From Nitrosomonas sp. (GTDB taxonomy: Bacteria > Pseudomonadota > Gammaproteobacteria > Burkholderiales > Nitrosomonadaceae), in the NCBI GenBank assembly GCA_019635215.1, contig JAHBZZ010000002.1:186001-250000 (forward strand): a DNA stretch of 64,000 nt, read 5' to 3'. This document shows, piece by piece, positions 17,687-27,400 of this stretch. The notes below the pieces were generated by a model. The model searched no databases. It worked only from the letters and a program-made list of their open reading frames with translations, and was not told the DNA's origin. Position numbers and translations under genes: made by a program. Positions within the stretch are counted from its first letter, which is position 1. Every line of letters starts with the position of its first letter.

Positions 17687-18685
17687 CTAAAGTACTAAAA
17701 ATGAGACAGGCCGAGTTGCCGTAATGCGCAGCGGTCCGTCAGAACCGGCGGAATGATAGAGTTCACCATCAACGATATATTCGTCATCCAATTGCAACTC
17801 CATCATACGGGCATTATGACTGTGATAACCATCCTGCGCTTTGAGCACATGGCCGCGGCCAGCCAGCAGCGGCCAAATAGAACACCATAGTTTCTTGCGG
17901 TGCTGATCAACCCAGGTGATGTGCAACGGCGCAGCTTCCTTCCCCCAGTAAGGGCGCAGATTCAACAACAGGTGATCCAGTGCGCTGATCAGTGCAAAAA
18001 GATACGTGCCTTGGGACTTTTCACCGTTTTCCAGCGTTATAGCCATGGAGACCGGCGCCCATTCACTTTGGTTGCTGCCCAGAATCATTCCGGCCAATGA
18101 GCGCATCATGATCATAAATGTAAAAATACTTCCTGTGATCCCGAGTTGTTTGACACTGCTGCGTGAAAATTTAACACCGCGTGCGACCAGTCCTACCGCA
18201 AAAAACATGCCATGGATTGTGTGCTGTCCATTCTGTTCAATACGCAATACCGGGCGATGCACCAACCCGGCAGCTGATGTCTCCGTCCCCTGCAAATACG
18301 CTGCCAGCCGATGCAGAATTTTCTCCGGTTTTCCACGCATACCCAGATCGAGTGGCGTCATATTGGTCGTACCGCCCGGTATGATCATCAATACAGGCCA
18401 CTCTGTTTCCGGCAATGTCACAAACAAGTGGCTAAGTATCGCGTGCGATGTGCCGTCTCCGGCGATAATCACCAACAAATCAACACCGGATTGAATCAAA
18501 TGATCTGCAGCCGTGACAAAACCCGCTGCATCACTGGCCTGACAGACCGTTCCATTAGGAATCTGTTCCGCCACTTGAAGAATAACATCCTTGCGCTTCT
18601 TCACCTGACCGCTCATCGGGTTCAGCAAAAAGCCAATCCGGGCGGAACCGGATTTTAATCGGTCAATGTTTGATACCATAGTCAC
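17687..18685 (-). CDS. Diacylglycerol/ceramide-kinase family protein
   Basis: 332 residues of the DAGK/sphingosine-kinase/YegS fold. Near the N-terminus is GFLLNPMSGQVKKRK (phosphate-binding loop, normally NPxSG) and then VIIAGDGTSHAIL at about 92-104, the GGDGT nucleotide motif with Ala in place of the first Gly. A C-terminal half with DGELYH fits the family's DGE motif. It would phosphorylate a lipid hydroxyl (diacylglycerol, ceramide or long-chain base). Its place beside a CDP-lipid synthase candidate and a CDP-alcohol transferase suggests it supplies the phosphorylated lipid. The substrate cannot be read from sequence. Confidence 0.8.
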   Translation of the reverse strand: MTMVSNIDRLKSGSARIGFLLNPMSGQVKKRKDVILQVAEQIPNGTVCQASDAAGFVTAADHLIQSGVDLLVIIAGDGTSHAILSHLFVTLPETEWPVLMIIPGGTTNMTPLDLGMRGKPEKILHRLAAYLQGTETSAAGLVHRPVLRIEQNGQHTIHGMFFAVGLVARGVKFSRSSVKQLGITGSIFTFMIMMRSLAGMILGSNQSEWAPVSMAITLENGEKSQGTYLFALISALDHLLLNLRPYWGKEAAPLHITWVDQHRKKLWCSIWPLLAGRGHVLKAQDGYHSHNARMMELQLDDEYIVDGELYHSAGSDGPLRITATRPVSFLVL

Positions 18686-18735
18686 GGGTCGATTAATCCG
18701 GCGTAATCACACAATCTCCTGCCAGCTGTAACATA

Positions 18736-19950
18736 CTAGATCTTCCCCGGATCAATCGGTGCGCGTGTAAACAATTTTACCGCCAGTATGTCACGATCAC
18801 GCGCCGGGTCTATGTCTTGCAGCCATGAACGCAACCGGCCCTCTTTCCGCCATACCTGCCATCCGGCGATAAGACGACCGGTCAATATCGCAGTCGAAAC
18901 CAAATGCCAGCCAACAACCAGTAACAGACCCAGGTCCGGCTGCCCGATATACCATCCATACGTCAGTAATATCAAATTCGGGTTGCGCCGTGCGGTAATC
19001 AGACGATTGAACGAATCGAATTTTCGCCAGATAAACATATCGAACTTTGACAACCAAAGCTGAAAAGCACCCTCACACAGGCGTCCGCCGATATAGCCAA
19101 AAAACATCATCCAGATCAGCAGTTCCAGACTGCCGATGGGTGTCTGCGTACCTGCCAGGCCAATACCCCAGGCCATGTACCAGAGCGGGGGATGGATAAT
19201 ATCGAGGCCGTGATCGAGCACATCACCCAAGCGGCTCGAGGTAACCGTCACCCGGGCCAGTTTACCGTCCACAGTATCCAGAAAAGTCATGAACCATCCC
19301 ATGATCAATCCGGTAGCAAAAAAACCATACCAGAAAGCAACACCCGCCAAAATGGCAAACAGCACGCTGAGCCATGTCACATGGTTCGGCTTCCAGCTAT
19401 AGCGGACACACAGACGCGTACACCAGTACGCAGGCAACGGCCAAACCCATTTGGTCACCAGATCGGTAACGCCTTTATACGACCCCGAAAATAATTCCTT
19501 CTCCAGCAGTTTATAATTGTTTTCAGTAATCGGCAGAATATAAGGCGGATCCTTTTTCTTCAGATTTTGCTGAAAATCGATTTTAAGATCATCCAATGTG
19601 TAGCCTGGCAGCGCCGATACCAGGATGTTGTCCTTATTTTGCCGTTCAAACAGTTGCAGATAACGCGTGCCCTGTTCGCGCAAAACCCGCATAGCGACCA
19701 GCTGTTTGTCATGGCTGTACAGTGCCATTTGATTTTTGATCACCAGCAAGGCGTTCAATACTCTGGCATCAAATAAATAATCGGCATTCACGATCAATAA
19801 AGATGCATTCTCGGGCAGCGTATCGATTCTTTCGGTCAATCTGGCATGTTCAATGGGTCTGATCATACGCTGTAAACGTTCGCGCCCATTCAATCCCCAG
19901 ATTTTGATATCGCTTTTGCCGGTAAGATAAATATAGGTCGGTTTTTGCAT
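18736..19950 (-). CDS. CDP-alcohol phosphotransferase with extra N-terminal domain
   Basis: 404 residues. The C-terminal half is an integral membrane CDP-alcohol phosphotransferase: DGKLARVTVTSSRLGDVLD then HGLD satisfies the DGxxAR-x8-GxxxDxxxD signature at about 224-246, and all four Asp are kept. Several membrane helices follow. Residues 1-185 are soluble and resemble a degenerate NTP-transferase-like domain (LPENASLLIVNADYLFDARVLNAL), comparable in layout to fused nucleotidyltransferase-CDP-alcohol enzymes of inositol lipid synthesis. The product would be a phospholipid with an alcohol headgroup. It is 50 bp upstream of the lipid-kinase gene and likely in the same operon. Confidence 0.85.
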   Translation of the reverse strand: MQKPTYIYLTGKSDIKIWGLNGRERLQRMIRPIEHARLTERIDTLPENASLLIVNADYLFDARVLNALLVIKNQMALYSHDKQLVAMRVLREQGTRYLQLFERQNKDNILVSALPGYTLDDLKIDFQQNLKKKDPPYILPITENNYKLLEKELFSGSYKGVTDLVTKWVWPLPAYWCTRLCVRYSWKPNHVTWLSVLFAILAGVAFWYGFFATGLIMGWFMTFLDTVDGKLARVTVTSSRLGDVLDHGLDIIHPPLWYMAWGIGLAGTQTPIGSLELLIWMMFFGYIGGRLCEGAFQLWLSKFDMFIWRKFDSFNRLITARRNPNLILLTYGWYIGQPDLGLLLVVGWHLVSTAILTGRLIAGWQVWRKEGRLRSWLQDIDPARDRDILAVKLFTRAPIDPGKI

Positions 19951-20056
19951 GTGTTATCCATCTATTGGAATGATATTTCTTATTTTAAGGTAATGCGTAT
20001 CAAACATCCGTATCGTGTGATATATGCTACTACAATACGGAAGGTTCAACAGCCTG

Positions 20057-21118
20057 TTAAAAAATTCTTCTCAGCCAAACAATGGCCAGTGAAATAAGGA
20101 TTGTACTGGGTGCAAGCGCGACAAATGCGGGATCCAGGCGTAACAACAGACCTGCATTGGCCAGAATCTGATCGAGCAAATAAACAGCAACACCGATCAA
20201 TGCCGCCAAAACAAGCTTGTTGCCCAACCCGGAACGGGCTGAGCCGAAAACAAACGGAATTGAAAGCAACAGCATAGCAATCGTCAATAAACCGCTGCCC
20301 GCTTTACGCCATAAAGCGAGCGCATAGGCATCGGCATCCTGGCCGGTATTACGCAGAAAATCGACATGACGCACCAATTCATACGGCGATAAACTCTCTG
20401 GCGGCTTGGTCAATGTCGCGATATCTTCCGGATCAAGAAACGAATCCCAGTTCAGTTTTTTGAAGCGGGTAATCTTAATGTCATTTTTATAAAATCTACG
20501 GATCACGACATTGCGAAGAATCCAGGGTTCATTACTGCGGACATCAGCAAATTCCGCCTGAATATGCGCCTGTAAAAAACCCGATGCATCCAGACGCAAA
20601 ATTTCGATATCTGCAGCTTCTTTCGCATGCACCATGTAACCGATTCGAAGAATATCCCGTTCATTGCGCGTCCAGATACCCAATCCCTGACCGAGTTCGG
20701 CCGTTAGATTCAATGCCACCGCCCGGTTTGAAATGGCTTTTTGCTGAAGCTGGGGCGCAAAGGATTGTTCGAGCACAGCGAGAAACACAATCAACATAAT
20801 GCCGACAGCCACCGGCGCAAGGCTGATTTGCACCGGTGAAAAACCCGCCGCACGCATCGCGGTTAATTCGGAACTCACTGCCAGCGCCCCCAATGCGGCA
20901 ACCGTACCGAGCAGCGCAATAAATGGTGCGATCTGGACAAAACGTCGTGGCAATAACATCGCGGTATACATAAAAGCATCAGCAGTACGGTAAGTACCTT
21001 TCCCAACATCATCCAGCTGATCGAGCAAATCAAAGAAACTGAATAACGGCAGAAGAACGGCGGTTGCGATCACCAGACCAGTCAATACCTGAATAGCGAT
21101 ATAGCGATAAATAATCAT
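20057..21118 (-). CDS. lptG: LptG-like permease
   Basis: 353 residues of the LptF/LptG family: membrane helices at the N-terminus (RYIAIQVLTGLVIATAVLL), two around 60-125, a periplasmic beta-jellyroll of about 140 residues and three C-terminal helices. FFDLLDQLDDVGKGTYRTADA and SELTAMRAAGFSPVQ match the LptG pattern (coupling-helix region). LptG with LptF forms the membrane part of the LptB2FG transporter that lifts lipopolysaccharide out of the inner membrane. It follows the LptF-like gene by 3 bp. The usual neighbour pepA is absent; instead lipid-modifying genes surround the pair, so it may be the housekeeping pair or a specialised copy. Confidence 0.85.
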   Translation of the reverse strand: MIIYRYIAIQVLTGLVIATAVLLPLFSFFDLLDQLDDVGKGTYRTADAFMYTAMLLPRRFVQIAPFIALLGTVAALGALAVSSELTAMRAAGFSPVQISLAPVAVGIMLIVFLAVLEQSFAPQLQQKAISNRAVALNLTAELGQGLGIWTRNERDILRIGYMVHAKEAADIEILRLDASGFLQAHIQAEFADVRSNEPWILRNVVIRRFYKNDIKITRFKKLNWDSFLDPEDIATLTKPPESLSPYELVRHVDFLRNTGQDADAYALALWRKAGSGLLTIAMLLLSIPFVFGSARSGLGNKLVLAALIGVAVYLLDQILANAGLLLRLDPAFVALAPSTILISLAIVWLRRIF

Positions 21119-21121
21119 TAA

Positions 21122-22201
21122 TTATCGGAGCGATAGCAATTTTTGCCCGGGCTTTAACGCATACAGCAGCAGAGCGGCAAACATCGCCGCATAGAGCCAC
21201 CAGACGCCTATTGTCGTATTGACAACGCCTTGTTCAACCCAGTTTTTTGCCAAGCCGCTCAAATTGTAATACACGGCAAACACGATAGCGGCGAGCAGAT
21301 AAGTTCGGGTCGCCTTATCCTGCCGCGGTACGGTCTGAATAAAAGTCACCGCGATTAACGCCAAAAGCAGGGTTGCCACCGGACGGGAAATTCGCCATTG
21401 CAATTCCGCGATTTCCCAAGGTTCTTCGGATTCCCAGAGCATCCGGGTCGGCGCGGCCTTACGGCGATAACGCAGCGCAAGCTCGCTGTCGGTAAAATAC
21501 GTTAATTGTTGAAATTGAATCATGTCATCTCTGGAAGCGGCGCGCGATAACTGATACAGATAACCTTCTGATAATACGATAGTCGGGCGTTCCTCCCGCG
21601 TTGGCTGTATCTGCACCGCCTCTTTAGCCAAGATGATTTCACTGGCTTCCGGTGTCTTGATATAGTGGAAAACATTGCTCATCTGTTTGTTGACGTCATC
21701 TTTGCTTTGCACGTAAACAACCCGGCCGCTGCGTTCGCTGCCATAAAAACGTCCGGCCTGAAAACGATTCGTATTCAATTCCGCTTCGGCTTGTGCGTCC
21801 AGAACATAATTTTCAGCGTAAGCCCAAGGCCGTACATAAGATGACAATATGCCGCTGATGATTGCAACAGGCACCGACATCATCAGCACGACAAAGACGA
21901 TGCGCCTTCCGCTGATCCCCGAGGCACGCAGCACGTTTAGTTCCTGATCTTTATTTAATCTGCTCAAACCGCTGATAATCGCGATATAGAGTGCCACAGG
22001 TATTAACACTTCCATCGCGATCAATGTTTTCAGCATGACCAGTTTGAAGAGCGCCGCCAGACCGAGTGTTTCCGTAACTGCACCAGCAAGAAAACGCGCG
22101 CTGCTGAAACTGGCAAACAAGCCAACCAGAATCAAAATCACGACGATAAACGGCAATGTCAGTTCGCGTGTGATATATCGCTCGATGATTCTCATAGCCA
22201 A
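21122..22201 (-). CDS. lptF: LptF-like permease
   Basis: 359 residues, LptF type: N-terminal RYITRELTLPFIVV helix, LIPVALYIAIISGLSRLNKDQELNVLRASG (helix plus coupling segment, quoted here as positions about 66-95), periplasmic domain about 125-260 and three C-terminal helices from about 270. It would pair with the adjacent LptG-like protein and an LptB ATPase encoded elsewhere; no ATPase gene is in this cluster. The ATG ATG-type start (MAMR) lies 27 bp after the nucleotidyltransferase gene. Whether the cargo is LPS or the lipid made by the neighbouring enzymes is open. Confidence 0.85.
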   Translation of the reverse strand: MAMRIIERYITRELTLPFIVVILILVGLFASFSSARFLAGAVTETLGLAALFKLVMLKTLIAMEVLIPVALYIAIISGLSRLNKDQELNVLRASGISGRRIVFVVLMMSVPVAIISGILSSYVRPWAYAENYVLDAQAEAELNTNRFQAGRFYGSERSGRVVYVQSKDDVNKQMSNVFHYIKTPEASEIILAKEAVQIQPTREERPTIVLSEGYLYQLSRAASRDDMIQFQQLTYFTDSELALRYRRKAAPTRMLWESEEPWEIAELQWRISRPVATLLLALIAVTFIQTVPRQDKATRTYLLAAIVFAVYYNLSGLAKNWVEQGVVNTTIGVWWLYAAMFAALLLYALKPGQKLLSLR

Positions 22202-22228
22202 ATACTCGTCATCATCCTCGGAAATTTG

Positions 22229-23071
22229 TCACAACATGGTGTCGCGCTGAAAAAATGAAACAGGCGCTTTGTTGACAATGGACTCAGCCAGCAACAGATC
22301 TTCAACTTTATCGACATCAATGCCCGCACGCGGGTCCGGCAATACGATTGTTTTCACACGCACCCCCGACTTGGTGGCCAGGATATCAAGCGCGTGTTCC
22401 AGCGATAAGCGCCCGAACACATAAGATAACACTACGGCAGGGCTAACGATCTGAGCGATCAACTGCCAGGGTTTTTTACGCAAATCTTCGACCTGACGCC
22501 AAAAATGCACCAACTCGCGTCCCTGCGGTTTGAAGGTAAACAGATTACAGCCGCAAAACCCGCCATCCCTGAGCCGGAAAACGGTGCGCTTTGCATCGGG
22601 AAACGCCGTCGACATTTGGACATCGGTAACCACGCCCACTGTTGCGTCAGCATCGGTTTTCAGCGATTCAGTCAAAAAATGATGCACAATCTGGGGCGTC
22701 AGCAATGCATGATCTGCAGTCGTCAAAAGCACCGGTATATCGCCGGACAGATGATTCAGACCGCACTCGGCGCTGCGGCTGGGCGATTCCCCATTCGGCA
22801 ACCAGACTACTTCCCCGGCATCGATACGTTGTTTTAATGGCGGACAATCCTCAAGCCGCGCCTCCGGCGGACCGCACAACACGACACCACTAATCTGATC
22901 GCACGCAGCCAGCGTATCCAGTACACGGATAATCATCGGTTCGCCACCCACCTTGGCAAAAGCTTTGCATGCGGCACCTGTGTGCAGGGTAATGGGATCG
23001 GATGCCGTACGATCTGCGGCGAGTACCAATGCTGCAAATTTTAATTGTTGTTTTTCCTTGTGCAAACTCAA
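22229..23071 (-). CDS. MobA-like NTP transferase
   Basis: 280 residues with the glycosyltransferase-A-like nucleotidyltransferase opening FAALVLAADR, then ACKAFAKVGGEPMIIRVLDTL (about 33-53), where MobA-like enzymes have LAGG...K...GxPLL, and a metal-binding aspartate in LLTTADHALL near 117. Such enzymes join a nucleotide (often CMP) to a phosphorylated sugar or polyol. Here that could be the activated headgroup alcohol or a sugar phosphate for the lipid pathway. Its start overlaps the stop of the GNAT gene as ATGA, which argues for translational coupling. The C-terminal 90 residues are less typical. Confidence 0.7.
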   Translation of the reverse strand: MSLHKEKQQLKFAALVLAADRTASDPITLHTGAACKAFAKVGGEPMIIRVLDTLAACDQISGVVLCGPPEARLEDCPPLKQRIDAGEVVWLPNGESPSRSAECGLNHLSGDIPVLLTTADHALLTPQIVHHFLTESLKTDADATVGVVTDVQMSTAFPDAKRTVFRLRDGGFCGCNLFTFKPQGRELVHFWRQVEDLRKKPWQLIAQIVSPAVVLSYVFGRLSLEHALDILATKSGVRVKTIVLPDPRAGIDVDKVEDLLLAESIVNKAPVSFFQRDTML

Positions 23072-24222
23072 AGTGTTTTTCCAAATATACGATAGCGTTT
23101 ATAGACCTTACTACCCAGATGATCGAGAATTCCACGCATCGGTTTGTTATCTTCCAGAATCCATGATAATTCCACGCCTTCAATACCGTGTTCCAGCCCT
23201 ATTTGCCTCGGCGCATTGATCACCATGCAGGCCAGCGCCATTCCCAAAGATGTATTATGCAATCGCTTCCGGACACCCATTAAAGGTATACGTGCCGTGC
23301 GTATCTCATACTTCCTCAGCCGGCTGATCAGTTTATACCAGCCCAAGGGAAACAGGCTACCGTTCAGTTCAGCAAAAACTTCATTCAGATTGGGCAATGC
23401 GGCCATGAAAGCAACAGGATAACCGTCGACTTCTGCAATCTGGATATATTCATCAGCAACAAAAAATTTCAGACTGTTACCGAGTTCGGCAAACTCCTCC
23501 TGAGTGAAAGGCACAAACCCCCAGTTTTCTGACCAGGCATCATTAAAAATGTCCCGTAGAATCTCCATCTCCGCAGCAAACTGTTTCCGGTTGATCGCTC
23601 TGACATGAATCCGGCCGGCATGGCGCTTGATCAATCGCTGCATGACCTGAGGCAGTTCAAAGTCGGTTCTGATCCAGTAAGCCAGCATATCTTTAACCAG
23701 ATAATAACCCTGTTCCTCCAGCAACTGCGGATACCAGCGTGCAGAATGCGGCATCATGATCACCGGCGGGGTATCAAAGCCATCGACCAGAATGCCGCAT
23801 TCCTGATTAATCGACAAATTAAACGGACCGGTAATCTGACGTATATGCCTGGCCGCGAGCCATGATTCCGCATGCAGAATCAGCGCATTAAAGACTTCGG
23901 TATCATCAACGCATTCCAGCAAACCAAAATGACCGGTATCGACGCCATAACGTTCCCGGTGCAATTCATCAATCTGTGCGCTGATTCTTCCCACCGGTTG
24001 ACCGTTCTGATAGGCAACCCAGGCTTGCCATTCAGCATGTCGCAGGAATGGATTGTATTTTGAAAAATGAAAGCGGCGTTCAAGACGCAGCGGCGGAACC
24101 CACAGCGGATCGTCAGCATAGATATACCAAGGTACCTCAATAAAATCGCCCATATCCCGGAATGACATCACCGGCCGCACCGTTAAAGCAACAGGGTGGG
24201 ATTGTTTGTTGCTACGACTCAT
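23068..24222 (-). CDS. YghO-type GNAT family acyltransferase
   Basis: 384 residues. After a short leader comes DFIEVPWYIYADDPLWVPPLR, the hallmark opening of the YghO-like GNAT family, then GRISAQID and the block TGPFNLSINQECGILVDGFD, ending with a second GNAT-like half (PVAFMAALPNLNEVF, VELSWILEDNKPMRGILDHLG). Distant relatives of this family have been put forward as bacterial ceramide synthases, i.e. N-acyltransferases, so a lipid N-acylation role fits the neighbours; this rests on memory of the family. It is the first gene of the seven-gene run; the terminator of the efflux operon lies just upstream. Confidence 0.7.
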   Translation of the reverse strand: MSRSNKQSHPVALTVRPVMSFRDMGDFIEVPWYIYADDPLWVPPLRLERRFHFSKYNPFLRHAEWQAWVAYQNGQPVGRISAQIDELHRERYGVDTGHFGLLECVDDTEVFNALILHAESWLAARHIRQITGPFNLSINQECGILVDGFDTPPVIMMPHSARWYPQLLEEQGYYLVKDMLAYWIRTDFELPQVMQRLIKRHAGRIHVRAINRKQFAAEMEILRDIFNDAWSENWGFVPFTQEEFAELGNSLKFFVADEYIQIAEVDGYPVAFMAALPNLNEVFAELNGSLFPLGWYKLISRLRKYEIRTARIPLMGVRKRLHNTSLGMALACMVINAPRQIGLEHGIEGVELSWILEDNKPMRGILDHLGSKVYKRYRIFGKTL

Positions 24223-24315
24223 AGCTTATTTTGCGTAAACTCTGATGAATTATTAGATATGGGGGAATAGTATGAAGAATCGCTTCCGGAAGCAATGACT
24301 TTCACAAAAAACATA

Positions 24316-24345
24316 TGCCTGAATCCTGTTAATGGAGTTCAGGCA
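24316..24345 (-). terminator. Rho-independent terminator of the metal-efflux operon
   Basis: TGCCTGAA and TTCAGGCA form an 8-bp stem extended by TCC/GGA. On the minus strand it is followed by TGTTTTTTG. It lies 80 bp after the RND pump stop codon and before the lipid cluster, so it separates the two operons. Confidence 0.75.
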
Positions 24346-24424
24346 CATCAATCACCACACGCGCTTGTTTGATTACAAAAGAAAACAGATTGTATCCTTA
24401 CACAGAATCTGTTACAGCATCATG

Positions 24425-27400
24425 TTAATTTACGGGCTTCGTATCAACCGGCGCTGCTCTCGTATGGCCCGGAACGGATGCAACTTCATCGGTATCAAGT
24501 CTATCGCTGTGTTCAGATACAGGCTTCACGCCATCATGATCACTTTCCTCAGCCTCTTTTGCCGACTTAACGTCAAACCAACGGTAAAGTGTTGGTAACA
24601 CAACCAGTGTCAGCAGTGTCGACGTAATTAGTCCGCCAATAACTACAACCGCCAGAGGACGCTGAACTTCGGAGCCTGGGCCGGTCGCGAACAGAAACGG
24701 CACCAGTGCGAGCATCGCCACTGTCGCGGTCATGAGCACCGGCCTGAAACGCTGCTCGCAGCCGCGAATTACCGATGTAGGTACATCCACACCCGCTTCG
24801 CGCTGGCCACGCACATAAGAAATCAATACGACACCGTTCAGTACGGCAATACCCCATAACGCAATAAAGCCTACCGAAGCCGGGACAGACAAATATTCTC
24901 CGGTAATGAAAAGCCCCATAACACCGCCGATTGAGGCAAACGGCAGTACCATAATGATCAGCGCCGCCAGCTTGAGCGAATTAAATAACATGAACAGCAG
25001 GAAATAGATCGCCGCAATGGTGATCGGCACGATCACGGACAATGTCGCCATTGCACGTTCCATGTTTTCAAACTGCCCGCCCCATTCAAAATAATAGCCA
25101 TGCGGCAATTGAATTTCCTTGTCCACCAGTTGTTGTAATTCCTCAACAAACCCACCCAGATCACGATCATGCACATTAGCACCAACAACAACGCGCCGCT
25201 TGGCAAATTCCCGGGAAATCTGAGCGGGCCCGTCAACAACCTGAACCTTGGCAACGGAATGCAATGGAATCAATGCCCCCCCCAGGACGGGATTGCCTTC
25301 GCCCATCGCTGCTTTTGTCGGTGTCCGCAACAAAAGATCATGGATAGCCTCGACATTATCACGATATTCAAAAGGTAAACGCAACACCAATGAGAAACGG
25401 CGCTCACCTTCAAAAACATTGGTAATATCCTTGCCACCAACCGCAGTGCTGATCAGTTCATTAACATCGGCGACATTCAAGCCATGGCGTGCAATCGCCG
25501 CACGATCAATATCCACCACCAACGACTGCTGTCCCGACAAACGTTCGATACGGATATCACGTGCACCTTTTACCGACTTGATGATGCGCGCCAATTTTTC
25601 CGACAGAACACGCAACTCTTCCAGATCATCGCCAAAAATCTTGACGGCAACTTCAGAGCGGACGCCGGTTACCATTTCATCGACCCGTTGTGCAATCGGC
25701 TGCGATATGACTATGCTGACCCCCGGCAATACGGATAATACCTTGCGAATATCGGCGTCCACTTCTTCCTGCGTCCGGCCGGAATCGGGATCCAGCGTGA
25801 TGATTGGATCCGACTCATTCGGTCCGGCCGGATCGGCAGGCGATTCACCACGCCCCAGTCTTGAGACAACACTTTGCACACCCGGAACGGCTGCAATCAG
25901 TTTCATGGCTTCTGTTTCAACTTTAACCGAATTTTCCAGCGAAATCGAAGGCGCACGTATGATAACCGGTGTCAAAGCACCTTCTTTCATTGTTGGGATA
26001 AATGACGTACCGAGAAACGGAAACAATATAAATGACGTGCTCAACAATCCCACAGCAACCATGATCGTGGTTTTTTCGTTCGTCAGCGCTTTGTCCAGTA
26101 GCTTGCGGTATTTTGCCTTGAGATAAGCGATAACCGGCGTATCATGATCGGCGCCGCCCTTCAAACCATAAGCACACAACACCGGTGACAATGTCAACGA
26201 TACGATGAGCGATATAGCCAGTGCGATCGCGATCGTGTAAGCCAATGGACTGAATGTTTTGCCTTCCATGCCCTCAAGCGTCATCAACGGCAGAAAGACC
26301 AGGATAATAATCGAAATACCGAAAATAAGCGGCGTACCGATTTCTACTACGGCATCAGCTATAACCTGCAGCCTCTCTTTTAAGGTATTACCCGCATGCC
26401 CCAGTCGGTGATAAACATTTTCCACGACTACGACAGTCGAATCGACCATCAACCCGATGGCGATTGCCAGCCCTCCCAGAGACATCAGATTGGCTGAAAT
26501 ACCCTGCTGATTCATCACCATGAAGGTAATCAATGGCGCAATAATCAAGGTCGCCACGACAATCAGACTGGAGCGCACATCTCCGAGAAAAATGAACAGC
26601 ACGACAATGACAAGGATAATACCTTCAATCAATACCTTGGTGACTGTCCACAATGCGGCGTCGACAAGATCGGTACGGTCATAAAAAGAAACAATCTGCA
26701 GCCCGCCTGGCAAGAGGTTACGTTCATTGATATCGGCAACTCTTTCCTTGATCCGGGTCACTATTTCCTTGGCATTTCCACCGCGCAGCATCATCACGAT
26801 GCCACCGGCAGATTCGGTATACCCGCCTTTGATCATTGCACCCTGACGCACCTGCGCTCCGAATTTCACCTCAGCGACATCGCGCACAAAAACCGGCACA
26901 CCATCGATTTCCTTAAGGACGATATTTTCAATGTCTTTCAGTGTTATGATCAATCCCTGAGTACGGATAAGATACTGCTCCGCATGAAGCGCAAGAATAT
27001 TACCGCTGGCATTGGCATTATTAAGCGCTAGTGCATGATCGACCTGGGATAGTGTCAGATCATAATGCCGCAGTCTTTCCGGATTAATTAAAACATGATA
27101 CTGCTTTTGATACCCCCCCAGCGAATTGATCTCGGCGACCCCCGGTATCGAACGCAGCATAGGTCGTACAACCCAGTCCTGTATAGTGCGCCGTTCGGTC
27201 AATTCTTCCACGGAAAGCTCGCGCTCGCCATCGTCAGGATGATCCAGTGTGTATTGATAAACCTCCCCCAATCCCGTTGACACCGGACCAAGCTCCGGAG
27301 AAACACCGACCGGGAGCCGTTCTCTGACACCGATAAGCCGTTCCAGAACCAGCTGACGAGCAAAATAAACATCAGTCTCGTCTGTAAAAACCAGCGTAAT

